Notes: a model not told the origin generated them from the sequence alone. 64,000 nucleotides of DNA from Bacillus sp. FJAT-29937 (GCF_001509555.1 NZ_LMAS01000004.1:62001-126000), one strand, 5' to 3'; positions 55,674 to 64,000 are shown, counted from the stretch's first letter. A program made the numbers and translations.

Positions 55674-57203
55674 CTATTCTTGAGACCGTTTCTTTTTCGA
55701 TCTTCTCCATACTGCGATGATAAACGCAATAAAGGCACCCCATACAATAACAGTAGCAACTACATAAGGCATATTTATCCCAGATTTTTGAGATAATACG
55801 TAGATTTCAGCTTCTTCCCTATCAATGAAAATATTATATTGATGATCATTGCTTTTCACGAGGTCATTCGTTAATAAGCCTCTCAGCTCTTTATCATCAG
55901 CAAGTTCATCTGCATGAATCGCAATATTTCGGGATTCTGAGCTATTATTTATGACGATAACAGTCGTTTCATCCTGATAAGTACGTTTGAAAGCTAGAAC
56001 ACCATTCTCCTCGGCAATCAGCTTCATCTCTCCTCTAGTTAAGCTAGGTAAATTGTTTCGCAGTTCTCCTAGAGTTGTGATGTAGTCAATTAAATCCTTA
56101 TCTGTTCTGAAGTCCATCTGTTTATGATTGTCCGGACCTAAACCGCCATCCAAGGCTATTTCACTGCCATAATAGACGATCGGAATCCCCGGGGAAGCAT
56201 AAAGATAAGTTAAAGCTAGTTTCCATCTTGGGCCAGGATGCTGATTTTGTTCAACCATATCCCTCGTATAGCGTACTAATTTATGGTCATCCAATAACGT
56301 TCCCATTAAATATGGATTTTTGTATGTTGACATCAATTCGTCTTTTCGAGTTTTCAGTTCATTTAATGATTGATCAACTTGATCAAAGGCCGGCCTTAAA
56401 GTTTCGGTTAGAGGAAAGTCCAAAAATCCATCCATTCCTGTTTCCTCATATTCAGAAATGAAATGAGGATCATTTGACCTTACTTCACCAAGCAAATAAA
56501 AATCCTTCTTAGCTGCTTTAGACTGTTGAACAAAATCAGAAAGGAATTTTTTTGAAACCGCATCGATTTCATCAAGGTAATACCCGTCTATATTCGTTTC
56601 ATCAATCCACCATTTTGCAGCATCCAGCAAATAGTCCTGAACTTCCGGATTATCGTGATTTATGCTGGGAAGTCCATTTAGCCATTCATTTCCTACATCC
56701 TGCTGAATAGGTGATACTTGAGTATTAATCCAATCGTTCTTAGCAGGATCCTTTACCCATTCATGCTTTGTGCCCACATGGTTAATAGGAAAATCCATTA
56801 TTACTTTCATATTTCGTTTATGAATTTCTTCCACAAGCATTTTAAATTCATCGATCGTACCAAAATGCTCTTCAGTATTGTAAAAGTCTTTAACCCAATA
56901 CCCATGATATCCGTTTTCTTCATTATCGAATATTGGCGTCAGCCAAATAGCTGAAAAGCCCATATCCTTTATGTAATCGAGCTTCTTAATGATTCCTTGG
57001 AAATCGCCGCCATGGAAGCTTTCCGGATCCTTTACATTTACATGATAGTCATTTTTAAAATCCCCATTATCAAAGCGGTCCACCATTAAAAAGTAAATGG
57101 ATTCATCTTGCCATTTTCGATCTTCTTTTTCAACTGCTCCTACAGGCTGAGCGTAAAAAAGAAGCAACGGAATTAAGATAAGAGTCCACACTCTTTTTAC
57201 CAT
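55674..57203 (-). CDS. Membrane-anchored alpha-amylase-family protein (GH13)
   Basis: A 509-residue secreted GH13 protein from ATG 57203, behind GGAGGAGCGG. It has an N-terminal signal (MVKRVWTLILIPLLLFYAQP) and a C-terminal transmembrane anchor (YVVATVIVWGAFIAFIIAVW) with a basic tail. GH13 region I (VIMDFPINHVG), region II nucleophile (DGYYLDEID) and acid (YLLGEV) are present. Region IV reads LLDDHKLVRY, with Lys308 where the third catalytic Asp (NHD) is expected. Activity is therefore uncertain. Confidence 0.8.
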   Translation of the reverse strand: MVKRVWTLILIPLLLFYAQPVGAVEKEDRKWQDESIYFLMVDRFDNGDFKNDYHVNVKDPESFHGGDFQGIIKKLDYIKDMGFSAIWLTPIFDNEENGYHGYWVKDFYNTEEHFGTIDEFKMLVEEIHKRNMKVIMDFPINHVGTKHEWVKDPAKNDWINTQVSPIQQDVGNEWLNGLPSINHDNPEVQDYLLDAAKWWIDETNIDGYYLDEIDAVSKKFLSDFVQQSKAAKKDFYLLGEVRSNDPHFISEYEETGMDGFLDFPLTETLRPAFDQVDQSLNELKTRKDELMSTYKNPYLMGTLLDDHKLVRYTRDMVEQNQHPGPRWKLALTYLYASPGIPIVYYGSEIALDGGLGPDNHKQMDFRTDKDLIDYITTLGELRNNLPSLTRGEMKLIAEENGVLAFKRTYQDETTVIVINNSSESRNIAIHADELADDKELRGLLTNDLVKSNDHQYNIFIDREEAEIYVLSQKSGINMPYVVATVIVWGAFIAFIIAVWRRSKKKRSQE

Positions 57204-57296
57204 CTCCGCTCCTCCCCCTTCTCTAAACAAACATGCTATTGTGCAACTCCTATAGAGTAGCCTTTTTTCCCTTGTGCAGTCAAATATTTAATGAAA

Positions 57297-57343
57297 AATC
57301 ACCTAGTTTTTCTGTGAATATCCATATGAAATTAGGTGATTAT
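57297..57343. repeat. Inverted repeat upstream of the DUF2777-like gene
   Basis: AATCACCTA at 57297 and TAGGTGATT near 57335 form a 9-bp stem, extending imperfectly to about 14 bp, around an ~18-base loop. It lies in the divergent 287-bp region between the amylase gene and the next gene and has no poly-T tail. It may be an operator or a hairpin. Confidence 0.4.
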
Positions 57344-57490
57344 CCATTTCATAAAACCGATTGTGAGAATATGCTTTTTATAGGGGGAACTTTTTTATCC
57401 ATAAATGAATGAAGTTTTATTAAGAACTGGTTATAAAATGGGGGGAAACTGTCTAAAAAGATTGTTGAGGGAATCAGATGGAGGTTTATT

Positions 57491-58054
57491 ATGAATAGAC
57501 AGCAGCGAACGAAACTGATTGAATATCAAACACGTGCCTTTACCGAAGGATCTATTGAATATATTAATGATCAATGGGTGTTCTTTGATAAAGAAACGGA
57601 TGAAGCATCATTATTGGAAGAATTCCTCCACCAGGAAGTAGAGATTTATCGATTTAAACGCTGGAAAAAAGGGGTATTATCTGAAGAAGGGAAATTCGCA
57701 GCAGACAATGAAATCCTTCTATTGAAAGATCAAGACTCTCTAAGAATTAGGAAGCATCTTGTATTTTCATTAGAAAAATTACTAGAAGGAATGAATGATG
57801 ATGCTTTTTTCCAATTTATCACGACTTTAAATTCCTTGCGGTTCTCTATATATGATTGCATATACTGCTATAATCAGCTCTCCTTCCTCGATCGAAGTGA
57901 GAGAAAAAGCGGTGTTAATTTTATCGTATTCGATAACCAGGAACATATTTGCAATGTACAGCATCATTTTAGTTACTTCGAAAAAATGAATGACCGCTTT
58001 GAATTCACCTTAAATAGCGGAAAAAGAATGGTTATTGAGAAAATATCATCATGA
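57491..58054 (+). CDS. DUF2777-like hypothetical protein
   Basis: A 187-residue soluble protein (MNRQQRTKLIEYQTRAFTEG ... VFFDKETDEASLLEEFLHQE) that I think belongs to the DUF2777 family of Bacillus. It has a C-terminal acidic/aromatic part with HHFSYFEKMNDRFEFTLNSG. No signal peptide or membrane helix. It is preceded by GGAGG and closed by a terminator. The function is unknown. Confidence 0.65.
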   Translation: MNRQQRTKLIEYQTRAFTEGSIEYINDQWVFFDKETDEASLLEEFLHQEVEIYRFKRWKKGVLSEEGKFAADNEILLLKDQDSLRIRKHLVFSLEKLLEGMNDDAFFQFITTLNSLRFSIYDCIYCYNQLSFLDRSERKSGVNFIVFDNQEHICNVQHHFSYFEKMNDRFEFTLNSGKRMVIEKISS

Positions 58055-58084
58055 AAAGGTGACTCTTAGGAGCCACCTTTTTTA
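58055..58084. terminator. Bidirectional terminator after the DUF2777-like gene
   Basis: AAAAGGTGACTC / GAGCCACCTTTT stem with T tail, at convergent gene ends. Confidence 0.8.
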
Positions 58085-61003
58085 TGATGTTATCTCTGCT
58101 TTTTCCTTTAAGCCTTTTTCAAATTCAGTAATTTTTAGCGGTTTATGGATATAGAAGCCTTGAGCATAATGGCAATTTAATTCTTTTAGGAGTTCAATTT
58201 GTTCCTTTGTTTCGACTCCTTCAGCCACTACCTTCACTTCTAAGCCATGCCCCATTGTAATAATTGCCTTCACAATCGCAATATCATACGTATCCACGCG
58301 CAAATTATTGATGAATGAACGATCTATTTTTAAAGTGTTAATAGGCAAATCCTTTAGGTAGCTTAATGAAGAATAACCCGTTCCAAAGTCATCAATTGAC
58401 ACCTTAACTCCAAGTTTTTGAAGCTCCCTCATGATTGGAATACTATAATCAATATTCGTTAGCATTGTACTCTCTGTCAGCTCAAGTGTTAAATACTGCG
58501 GCTCTAATTTAGATTCGCTTAGAGCTTGTTTCACATCATTCATAAAGCCTGGCTGCTGAAACTGGTAGGCTGACACATTCACTGCAACTGATAAGTGATT
58601 ATCTCCAAGTGTTTGCCACTTTTTATTCTGCATACAGGCTGTCCGCAGCACCCATCTTCCTATCTCTTGAATAATGCCCGTCTCTTCTGCAAGAGGGATA
58701 AAATCTGCTGGAGATACGAGGCCAAGCTTTGGATGATTCCAACGAATAAGTGCTTCACTGCCGAAGATTTTGCCGGATTCTAAATCAATTAACGGCTGAA
58801 ACATTAAATAGAATTCATTTTTCTGCAAGGCTTTACGCAAATAGCTCTCAAGCTCGAGTCTATTCAATGCCTGCTCATTCATTTCAGTCGAGAAAAAGGT
58901 AATTTGATTTCCGCCCTTGTCTTTTGAACGATTTGTCGCAATATCGGCATTTTTCAAGAGCTCATGTTCGTCTGTTCCATCCTCTGGATAGAAGCTGACC
59001 CCAATACTTGCGGTAACAAAGAATTCCTGGCTTTCATGGTGAACTGGTTTTGAAATTTCCAAAAGAATAGATTTTGCTGCTTTCATAACCTCTTCTACTT
59101 GAGATTCCTTTGTGAGTATAACTGTAAACTTATCTCCGCCAAATCTCCCAATATATGATCCGCTTGGGAGAACTTTTTCAATTCGAAAAGCGATCTCCTT
59201 TAAAATCATATCTCCCGCAAAATGTCCGAGGCTGTCATTGATTAACTTAAAACGATCAATGTCGATAGAAAGAACGGAAAGCATGCGTTTTTTCCTTTTT
59301 GCCCGCTGCAGCATTTGTTCAAGCTGTTCCGTAAATCTCATCCGATTTGGAAGTCCTGTATCATGGTCAAAATTCGCTAGTTCTGTAATCTTTTCTTCGA
59401 TCTTTTTTTGCTCAGTCATGTTTTTTCCAATTACATATATTCCGACACATTCGCCATTCACTGTGATGGGAATGTTTTTAAATTGAAATAAATTCATTTC
59501 TCCAGATTTGGATAGGAGAGTAGCATTATAGTATTGTTCTTTTCCCTTTATCGCTCTGAAAAAGTGCATTCTTACTTTTGGAATGTCCCCGCTTAATACA
59601 ATTTTAAACGATGATGCTCCTAATAGTTCATCATGATGAAAGCCAAACATGTCGTCAAATGCAGGATTCACATTTGTAAAATGTCCTTGCAAATCAGTTG
59701 AATAAACAATATCTGTATGATTATTAAAAAGCGATTGATGGTATTGCTCAGAAATAGTCAAGCTTTCATGCAAAGCTTGAAAATCTTCTTGAGAGGATTC
59801 CATCAAACGTGTAAGGGATGCTAAAGTTTTCAACTGTTCAGGCATCGAATATTTAAATGTGAGTCCACGATTCTCCCGCTTTTCAAGCGATTGTTCTGAT
59901 AGGGATAAGTATGTAAGAGATAGGCCACCTAGCTGTGCTGTCCCTTCGTTTCCCGCTAATACCTCCCCATTGGAAAAGAAACCATTAGCTGGTGCAATGC
60001 TCTGAAGCATCATCAGTTCTTTTTCTGAAAAATCTAGGGCAAACCGTTTTCTTGACAGGCTATTGTAGACAAAAATAGTTTCGACCGGTTTTTTTGCGAT
60101 TTGTCTAAATCCCTGTAATGTTTGGTCAATAGTTGCTTCGATATTTGGATAGGAAAAAGTCAGCTTATCCCCTTCCGACACATTCCTGCTGACACGAATG
60201 GCCCCATTTTTCAAAATATCCATGATAAATAATGAGGCTTTTCGATCCTTTTGATTAATAGTGAAAGGGAATTCAAATCTTGAATTGGAAATATCTTTAA
60301 TAAAGCCCTCACCCAAATAATGTTTTAAGATTTGCAATGGTTTTTTCTTATCTAATGAATAGACAATATCCCCATTTGACTTAGTGACGGTAAAAGCCTT
60401 TCCGACTTCCTGCCATTCAAAATGGCTTTGAACTTGTGCAAAAAGCTGTTTGCTTTGAAGGGCTACTCCTGCAACTCCCTGGCTTGTCAAGCCCTCTCCC
60501 GCTATTGAAAAAGAATCTGAATTCATTCCAGTATTTCCGGCAATACCGCCTGAAACGATAAGCTGCGAATTGCCTTCAAGGATCCCTTCTAAAAGAGATT
60601 GAGAATCGACTTTTTCCCCAGCAGGAAAAATAATCAGTACTTTCGTATCAAAATCGATAATTTGCTCAGCTAACTTTTTTCCCATATCAAAACTATTTTC
60701 AAAAGATTCCTGATGAAGCAAAGCAGTCTTTACTTCTGTCTTATCAAATACCGTAAAAGATAGAATCGTCTTATTTTCTATGATATCCCCTTCAAAAATC
60801 TCACCTGATGCTGAACACCCAATAACTGCAGCAAAGGGCACCATTTCCTTTATGATGCTTTGCAATTCTAATAGAGAATCTCTGTCTTCCATCCCTGAAA
60901 AAACTTGAACAAGGAGGCTAGGGTATTCTTTAAGTTCATGCTTATCTATAAATCTATTTAATTGATGTTCATCTACATAAATACATGTTATTGTTTTCGC
61001 CAT
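58082..61003 (-). CDS. FIST-PAS-GGDEF-EAL signalling protein
   Basis: A 973-residue protein with an N-terminal FIST domain and FIST_C (about residues 10-360), a PAS domain (about 420-535; VYSTDLQGHFTNVNPAFDDM), a GGDEF-like domain (about 545-705) and an EAL domain (about 725-965). The cyclase motif reads RFGGDKF with Lys625 in place of the catalytic Glu, and no RxxD inhibitory site is seen, so cyclase activity is doubtful. EAL is intact: Glu750 in SEALIRW, NVSAYQF, TLELTES, DDFGTGYSSL and VAEGVET. It is predicted to be a sensor-controlled c-di-GMP phosphodiesterase. Confidence 0.85.
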   Translation of the reverse strand: MAKTITCIYVDEHQLNRFIDKHELKEYPSLLVQVFSGMEDRDSLLELQSIIKEMVPFAAVIGCSASGEIFEGDIIENKTILSFTVFDKTEVKTALLHQESFENSFDMGKKLAEQIIDFDTKVLIIFPAGEKVDSQSLLEGILEGNSQLIVSGGIAGNTGMNSDSFSIAGEGLTSQGVAGVALQSKQLFAQVQSHFEWQEVGKAFTVTKSNGDIVYSLDKKKPLQILKHYLGEGFIKDISNSRFEFPFTINQKDRKASLFIMDILKNGAIRVSRNVSEGDKLTFSYPNIEATIDQTLQGFRQIAKKPVETIFVYNSLSRKRFALDFSEKELMMLQSIAPANGFFSNGEVLAGNEGTAQLGGLSLTYLSLSEQSLEKRENRGLTFKYSMPEQLKTLASLTRLMESSQEDFQALHESLTISEQYHQSLFNNHTDIVYSTDLQGHFTNVNPAFDDMFGFHHDELLGASSFKIVLSGDIPKVRMHFFRAIKGKEQYYNATLLSKSGEMNLFQFKNIPITVNGECVGIYVIGKNMTEQKKIEEKITELANFDHDTGLPNRMRFTEQLEQMLQRAKRKKRMLSVLSIDIDRFKLINDSLGHFAGDMILKEIAFRIEKVLPSGSYIGRFGGDKFTVILTKESQVEEVMKAAKSILLEISKPVHHESQEFFVTASIGVSFYPEDGTDEHELLKNADIATNRSKDKGGNQITFFSTEMNEQALNRLELESYLRKALQKNEFYLMFQPLIDLESGKIFGSEALIRWNHPKLGLVSPADFIPLAEETGIIQEIGRWVLRTACMQNKKWQTLGDNHLSVAVNVSAYQFQQPGFMNDVKQALSESKLEPQYLTLELTESTMLTNIDYSIPIMRELQKLGVKVSIDDFGTGYSSLSYLKDLPINTLKIDRSFINNLRVDTYDIAIVKAIITMGHGLEVKVVAEGVETKEQIELLKELNCHYAQGFYIHKPLKITEFEKGLKEKAEITS

Positions 61004-61078
61004 AGCTCCACCACTAATTCCGTGACATATTTATATGATAAAAATACCATAAAAACCGAAATGTTGATATGTCTAAAA

Positions 61079-61115
61079 AAAGAAAAAGCTGCCTTTTTAG
61101 CAGCTTTTTACTAGA
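61079..61115 (-). terminator. Terminator of yisL
   Basis: AAAAAGCTGC / GCAGCTTTTT stem around CTTTTTA, between the FIST-EAL gene and yisL. On the minus strand it closes yisL. Confidence 0.75.
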
Positions 61116-61143
61116 AAATTGACAATATTTATCAAAAAATGTT

Positions 61144-61497
61144 TTACATGAGGAAAGTTAATGGAAGTTTAACAAATCCTAAGTAAAGAACGAGGACAAA
61201 TGTTACAAGGAACAATATCCAAAACATTGCTGTTTTCTTTCCTTTAATCGAACGGACAATAACCATTTCCATCATCCCGATTACTACAATTCCAAGTAAT
61301 GACTTTAAGATATAAAGTGAACTAATGTTAATTTTACTTAAAATTACTACACCTGTAATAATTATTAAAATATAGAAAAGCCTTAATATCATTTGAACTA
61401 CTTTCAAAGCTCTGGCTTTTCCACTCTTATGTAATCCTAAAGCTACAAAGAATAATACAAGTGCTAAAACCCATGTTGTTATGTGTGCGTGAATCAT
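61144..61497 (-). CDS. yisL: YisL family membrane protein (UPF0344)
   Basis: A 117-residue membrane protein with four hydrophobic segments (MIHAHITTWVLALVLFFVAL start, HITTW motif). Length and hydrophobic pattern match UPF0344, and it lies next to gerP as yisL does in B. subtilis. Function unknown. Confidence 0.85.
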   Translation of the reverse strand: MIHAHITTWVLALVLFFVALGLHKSGKARALKVVQMILRLFYILIIITGVVILSKINISSLYILKSLLGIVVIGMMEMVIVRSIKGKKTAMFWILFLVTFVLVLYLGFVKLPLTFLM

Positions 61498-61615
61498 CGT
61501 ATGGCCCCCTTAACTAAAATCGATACAATCATATCATATTTGGAGAAAAAAATGTAATTTGCACTATTATCATAGGAGAATCACCAATCATTTGTCCAGC
61601 CAAATATTTCTAGGC

Positions 61616-61642
61616 ACAATCTGTATTTAGGCACATAGGATA
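61616..61642 (+). promoter_or_regulatory. SigK-type promoter of gerPABCDEF
   Basis: AC at 61616-61617, a 16-base spacer, CATAGGATA at 61634-61642: a full match to AC-N16-CATANNNTA. It ends 31 bases before gerPA. The gerP operon is SigK-dependent in other Bacillus. Confidence 0.8.
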
Positions 61643-61673
61643 TAAAGAGAAATTAGTGTAAAGGATGTCAAAG

Positions 61674-61895
61674 ATGCCAGCTATCGTTGGAGTCGTTCAG
61701 GTCGTTTCTATTGGGAGCAGCGGAGTATTTCATATCGGGGATGTTTATAAGATCATGCCACTAGCCAATGCGAAAACATTTTCTGGGGCAGGTTCCTTTA
61801 ACACAGGAGATGGTCTAACTATTTATAATCGGCAAAGCAGTACGAACACCTATGATTCAGACGGTTTGGATCAAGGTATTTTATTAAATGTTTAA
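61674..61895 (+). CDS. gerPA: Spore germination protein GerPA
   Basis: Small protein of 73 residues from ATG 61674 (MPAIVGVVQVVSIGSSGVFH), behind AAAGGA. An in-frame ATG nine bases upstream has a poorer site. It shares the MPAI(V/I)G start with GerPF. GerP proteins let germinants cross the spore coat; GerPA is the first gene of the operon and localises to the coat in studied species. The next gene starts 17 bp after its stop. Confidence 0.92.
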   Translation: MPAIVGVVQVVSIGSSGVFHIGDVYKIMPLANAKTFSGAGSFNTGDGLTIYNRQSSTNTYDSDGLDQGILLNV

Positions 61896-61911
61896 TAGTA
61901 GGGTGAAAAAA

Positions 61912-62151
61912 ATGAACTTCTACATTAACCAATCCATACAAATTAATTTCATAAAGATCGGCGGTATTACTAACTCTTCCGTATTGCAGATCGGGAGTGC
62001 TGGAATTATTAAGCCCACTTCCTACCTTTATAATACAGGGGGATTTACAGGGGCTGCTCCACATCACCTCCAGCCCGGGGTAGGTATTCTTGGCGGAGAA
62101 GAGGCATTGTTGGAAGCTCCTGCAGTGCCTTTACATTCTGGAGGAAGGTAA
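61912..62151 (+). CDS. gerPB: Spore germination protein GerPB
   Basis: Protein of 79 residues from ATG 61912 (MNFYINQSIQINFIKIGGIT), which is the expected GerPB start. A longer frame beginning at 61888 overlaps gerPA and is rejected. The GGFT...P..PG linker (TGGFTGAAPHHLQPG) is typical. It overlaps no neighbour; gerPC follows 31 bp later. Confidence 0.9.
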   Translation: MNFYINQSIQINFIKIGGITNSSVLQIGSAGIIKPTSYLYNTGGFTGAAPHHLQPGVGILGGEEALLEAPAVPLHSGGR

Positions 62152-62182
62152 TCGATGTTCCGAAAAAAGTGAGGTGGTATGG

Positions 62183-62812
62183 ATGGATCAGACATTATAC
62201 TCTTACCTGCAAAAAATGCATGTTTTTATAGAAGCACAAGAAAAGAGAATTATTCAACTCGAAATCAAGGTAAGAGAATTAGAGAAACAGACGAAGGAAT
62301 TGAAGATGCGACCACCGATAACTGTAGACAGAATTGAATATAAATTCGACCAATTGAAGGTTGAATCATTAGACGGAACATTAAATATTGGTTTAAATCC
62401 ATCAGAGCTTCAGGAAATTGAGGATTTTGCCATTAATAATAAAGGGATTCAAACTCCCTTTCAGCCAAAAGCCCATTTCCAAAGATCAATGGAAATCGAG
62501 AATGAAATCAATACATTTTTGGAAAATGAATTGCAGAGCGTAGTTGAGGAAACAGCCCAATCATTAAATAAATCTGTAGATGATTCATTTTTGTTATTCA
62601 TTAAGGAAGATATCAAAAAGCAGCTCCCTAACCGCATTGAATACCATCTTAAGCACCAACAACTTTCTGCAACAAATAGGGAACAAGATACAGCTGCTGA
62701 TTTCAATGAAGAAATCTTGGCGAAATTAAAGAATGAAATAAACAACGGGGTTCATACCTTTATCAGCCATTTGCCAGAATCAGAGAAAGGAATGGAAACG
62801 AATGAATTTTGA
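62183..62812 (+). CDS. gerPC: Spore germination protein GerPC
   Basis: Protein of 209 residues from ATG 62183 (MDQTLYSYLQKMHVFIEAQE), behind GAGGTGG. A frame reaching back to 62090 runs into gerPB and is not used. It has a coiled-coil N-terminus (about 20-45) and the largest size in the gerP operon. It overlaps gerPD by 11 bases. Confidence 0.92.
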   Translation: MDQTLYSYLQKMHVFIEAQEKRIIQLEIKVRELEKQTKELKMRPPITVDRIEYKFDQLKVESLDGTLNIGLNPSELQEIEDFAINNKGIQTPFQPKAHFQRSMEIENEINTFLENELQSVVEETAQSLNKSVDDSFLLFIKEDIKKQLPNRIEYHLKHQQLSATNREQDTAADFNEEILAKLKNEINNGVHTFISHLPESEKGMETNEF

Positions 62813-62978
62813 AGTGTATAACCGGGATATATCCGTTGGAAATATTCGAGTGATCGGGGTAGCCAGCTCTTCACTATTAATGGTAGGTGACACACAAACA
62901 ATCCAGCTTGCTTCTGTTTTTGATACGCCTCCTGAGTCATTAATAATCGGACCATTTGTTCCATTAACACCGAAGTGA
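62802..62978 (+). CDS. gerPD: Spore germination protein GerPD
   Basis: A 58-residue protein from ATG 62802 (MNFEVYNRDISVGNIRVIGV) to TGA 62978. Its start overlaps the gerPC stop region, indicating coupled translation. The sequence VASSSLLMVGDTQTIQLASV is the short beta-rich core shared with GerPB. It is too short for default ORF length limits and is easily missed. Confidence 0.9.
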   Translation: MNFEVYNRDISVGNIRVIGVASSSLLMVGDTQTIQLASVFDTPPESLIIGPFVPLTPK

Positions 62979-62984
62979 TGACCT

Positions 62985-63356
62985 ATGCTTAGCAGAACCT
63001 CAATTGTAAATCAGTTTAAGGCAGATACCCTTATCATTTCATCTGTCATTGAAATTGGCGATTCAACATACGTCCATGGATTTTCCCGCGCCCTTGCCGT
63101 GCATCGTGAAGCAGATACTTTTTTTGGAAATGAGGGAAATTACCTGTCTTTTAAAGCTTTCACGATAAGTGTTCCCATTGTCCCCATTGAAGAAGTCATA
63201 TCTATGCAAACCACGAATTTAAACCCTGCCATTAAAGTTAATAATATTGATATAAACGGGATATCTGCATCTTCCGTTATCCATATTGGCAACAGCAGTC
63301 ATATTTCTATGGAAGCAAGAGTTAAGCATATCCGCCAGTTGCTGCGGAATGATTAA
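62985..63356 (+). CDS. gerPE: Spore germination protein GerPE
   Basis: A 123-residue protein (MLSRTSIVNQFKADTLIISS ... SSVIHIGNSSHISMEARVKH), the expected size and end for GerPE. It starts six bases after gerPD, overlapping its ribosome-site region. The repeated SSVI(E/H)IG(D/N)S motif at both ends suggests an internal duplication. Confidence 0.92.
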   Translation: MLSRTSIVNQFKADTLIISSVIEIGDSTYVHGFSRALAVHREADTFFGNEGNYLSFKAFTISVPIVPIEEVISMQTTNLNPAIKVNNIDINGISASSVIHIGNSSHISMEARVKHIRQLLRND

Positions 63357-63401
63357 AGATCAAGATGGGAAAACAAAAAAAATGTAAAAGGAAGAGTTCA
63401 T

Positions 63402-63620
63402 ATGCCAGCCATTATTGGTCCAGTACAGATTATGAATGTTGATGGTGGTATTGTACAATTTGGAGATGCTCTTAATATAGCGCCCAAAACGGCTGGGAAA
63501 ACCTATTCCGGCCAAGGTGCATTTAATACCGGCGGGTTAATAATTACGAACAATGGGATAAGCGGCACCAATGTCCTTGATACAAACCTAATTGATCAGC
63601 CTATTGTCGGGAATAATTAA
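63402..63620 (+). CDS. gerPF: Spore germination protein GerPF
   Basis: A 72-residue protein (MPAIIGPVQIMNVDGGIVQF ... DTNLIDQPIVGNN), paralogous to GerPA and the last gene of the operon, behind GGAAGAG. A strong bidirectional terminator follows. Confidence 0.93.
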   Translation: MPAIIGPVQIMNVDGGIVQFGDALNIAPKTAGKTYSGQGAFNTGGLIITNNGISGTNVLDTNLIDQPIVGNN

Positions 63621-63664
63621 AAAAAGCGGCCGGGTAAGGAATACATCCTTAACCGGTCGCTTTT
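63621..63664. terminator. Bidirectional terminator between gerPF and addA
   Basis: AAAAGCGGCCGG.TAAGGA / TCCTTAACCGGTCGCTTTT stem with a 4-base loop, at convergent gene ends. Confidence 0.9.
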
Positions 63665-64000
63665 ATAATTTAATAATATGCGCTCCCTCAAAAAAGAATA
63701 GGTATCTCTCTTGAATGTCTCTTTTTAAAATTTGTTCCAAAGCCTTTGCATACATATTAATTTGAACTCGGTAACGATCTGCTAGTACCGTTTTTGCTTC
63801 ATCAATCCCGCCATTAAAACGGCCGGTAATTTGGTCGGTTTTATAGTCTACTAACACGAATCCGTGTTCATCTGCAAACACGCAGTCAATGATCCCTTGG
63901 ATTAATACAGACTCCTCTTCATCCTTCCATCCCGGATATATCTCGCTTGCGGGCAAAGAAATACTGAAAGGAATTTCTCGGTTCATCTCTCTTGCCTGTA
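63663..64000 (-). CDS. addA: ATP-dependent helicase/nuclease subunit AddA (C-terminal end)
   Basis: The last ~112 residues of AddA, open to the right edge. The frame continues upstream of an internal ATG (QARE before MNREIPFS), so that ATG is not the start. LIQGIIDCVFAD and VLVDYKTD are the RecB-type nuclease motifs (Asp and Asp-Tyr-Lys). AddAB repairs double-strand breaks. addA next to gerP matches the B. subtilis neighbourhood. Confidence 0.93.
   Translation of the reverse strand, partial: QAREMNREIPFSISLPASEIYPGWKDEEESVLIQGIIDCVFADEHGFVLVDYKTDQITGRFNGGIDEAKTVLADRYRVQINMYAKALEQILKRDIQERYLFFFEGAHIIKL

Noticed and set aside
58595..59486. Plus-strand frames opposite the FIST-EAL gene and similar antisense frames elsewhere
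   Set aside because: They lie antisense to clear genes, lack ribosome sites and have no coding pattern of their own.

Overview
This window is a low-GC stretch of an endospore-forming Bacillaceae chromosome (Bacillus sensu lato; genus not determined). The evidence is gene content and order: opp, app, fabHA-fabF, comZ-med, arg, yit and gerP genes follow two Bacillus subtilis neighbourhoods (pepF-spx-opp-trpS-app-fab-med-yjzCD-arg and argC-yit...yisL-gerP-addA). The genome carries competence, sporulation and germination genes. No rRNA, tRNA, CRISPR array, prophage or intact insertion sequence was seen.

Layout. 1-6.5 kb: pepF (cut by the window edge), coiA, cardiolipin synthase, mecA and spx, i.e. 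competence and proteolytic control. 6.7-12.4 kb: the oppABCDF oligopeptide importer. 13-14.3 kb: trpS under a tryptophan T-box (specifier UGG). 14.5-21.2 kb: yjbA and a second oligopeptide importer, appDFABC. 21.5-27.5 kb: yjaZ, the fatty-acid initiation pair fabHA-fabF behind a FapR-like operator, a putative sporulation gene, and med-comZ. 27.6-32.6 kb: a lineage-specific five-gene block of two CgeB-like glycosyltransferases with C-terminal LysM domains and three NodB-fold deacetylases, with two divergent SigK-type promoter candidates. 32.7-36 kb: yjzD, clpB (CtsR-like operator) and yjzC. 36-41.3 kb: arginine genes argCJBD and argF (no carAB), with ARG boxes. 41.5-48.2 kb: an anaerobic island of fnr, ywiC, moeA-mobB, the Fe-S repair gene ric, moaA and a radical SAM/SPASM gene. 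48.3-55.5 kb: DsrE-like gene, yitW, yitV, yitU, small genes, yitT, yitS, cvfB and yajQ. 55.5-61.5 kb: a membrane-anchored amylase-like protein, a DUF2777-like protein, a FIST-PAS-GGDEF-EAL protein and yisL. 61.6-63.6 kb: the gerPABCDEF germination operon behind a SigK-type promoter. 63.66 kb to the end: the C-terminus of addA.

Strongest non-gene signals. Three promoters in the anaerobic island (ywiC, ric, radical SAM-moaA) each carry a TGTGA-N6-TCAC(T/C) box. In each case the box is centred 41.5 bp upstream of the start predicted from a -10-like hexamer. The island encodes Fnr with the CX2CX4C cluster ligands of the Bacillus type, so it looks like a self-contained Fnr regulon joining molybdenum-cofactor synthesis, Fe-S repair and an unassigned radical SAM enzyme. 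Five in-phase 20-bp direct repeats lie just upstream of the last of these promoters. The LysM-CgeB/NodB block is the best candidate for an undescribed system, probably a spore-surface or cortex glycan pathway. Other items are a TA-flanked 109-bp palindrome upstream of oppA, two forms of a structured intergenic repeat, a double-hairpin element near 55.6 kb, and several enzymes with altered catalytic residues (GGDKF, an amylase lacking the third Asp, a NodB protein lacking the first motif).
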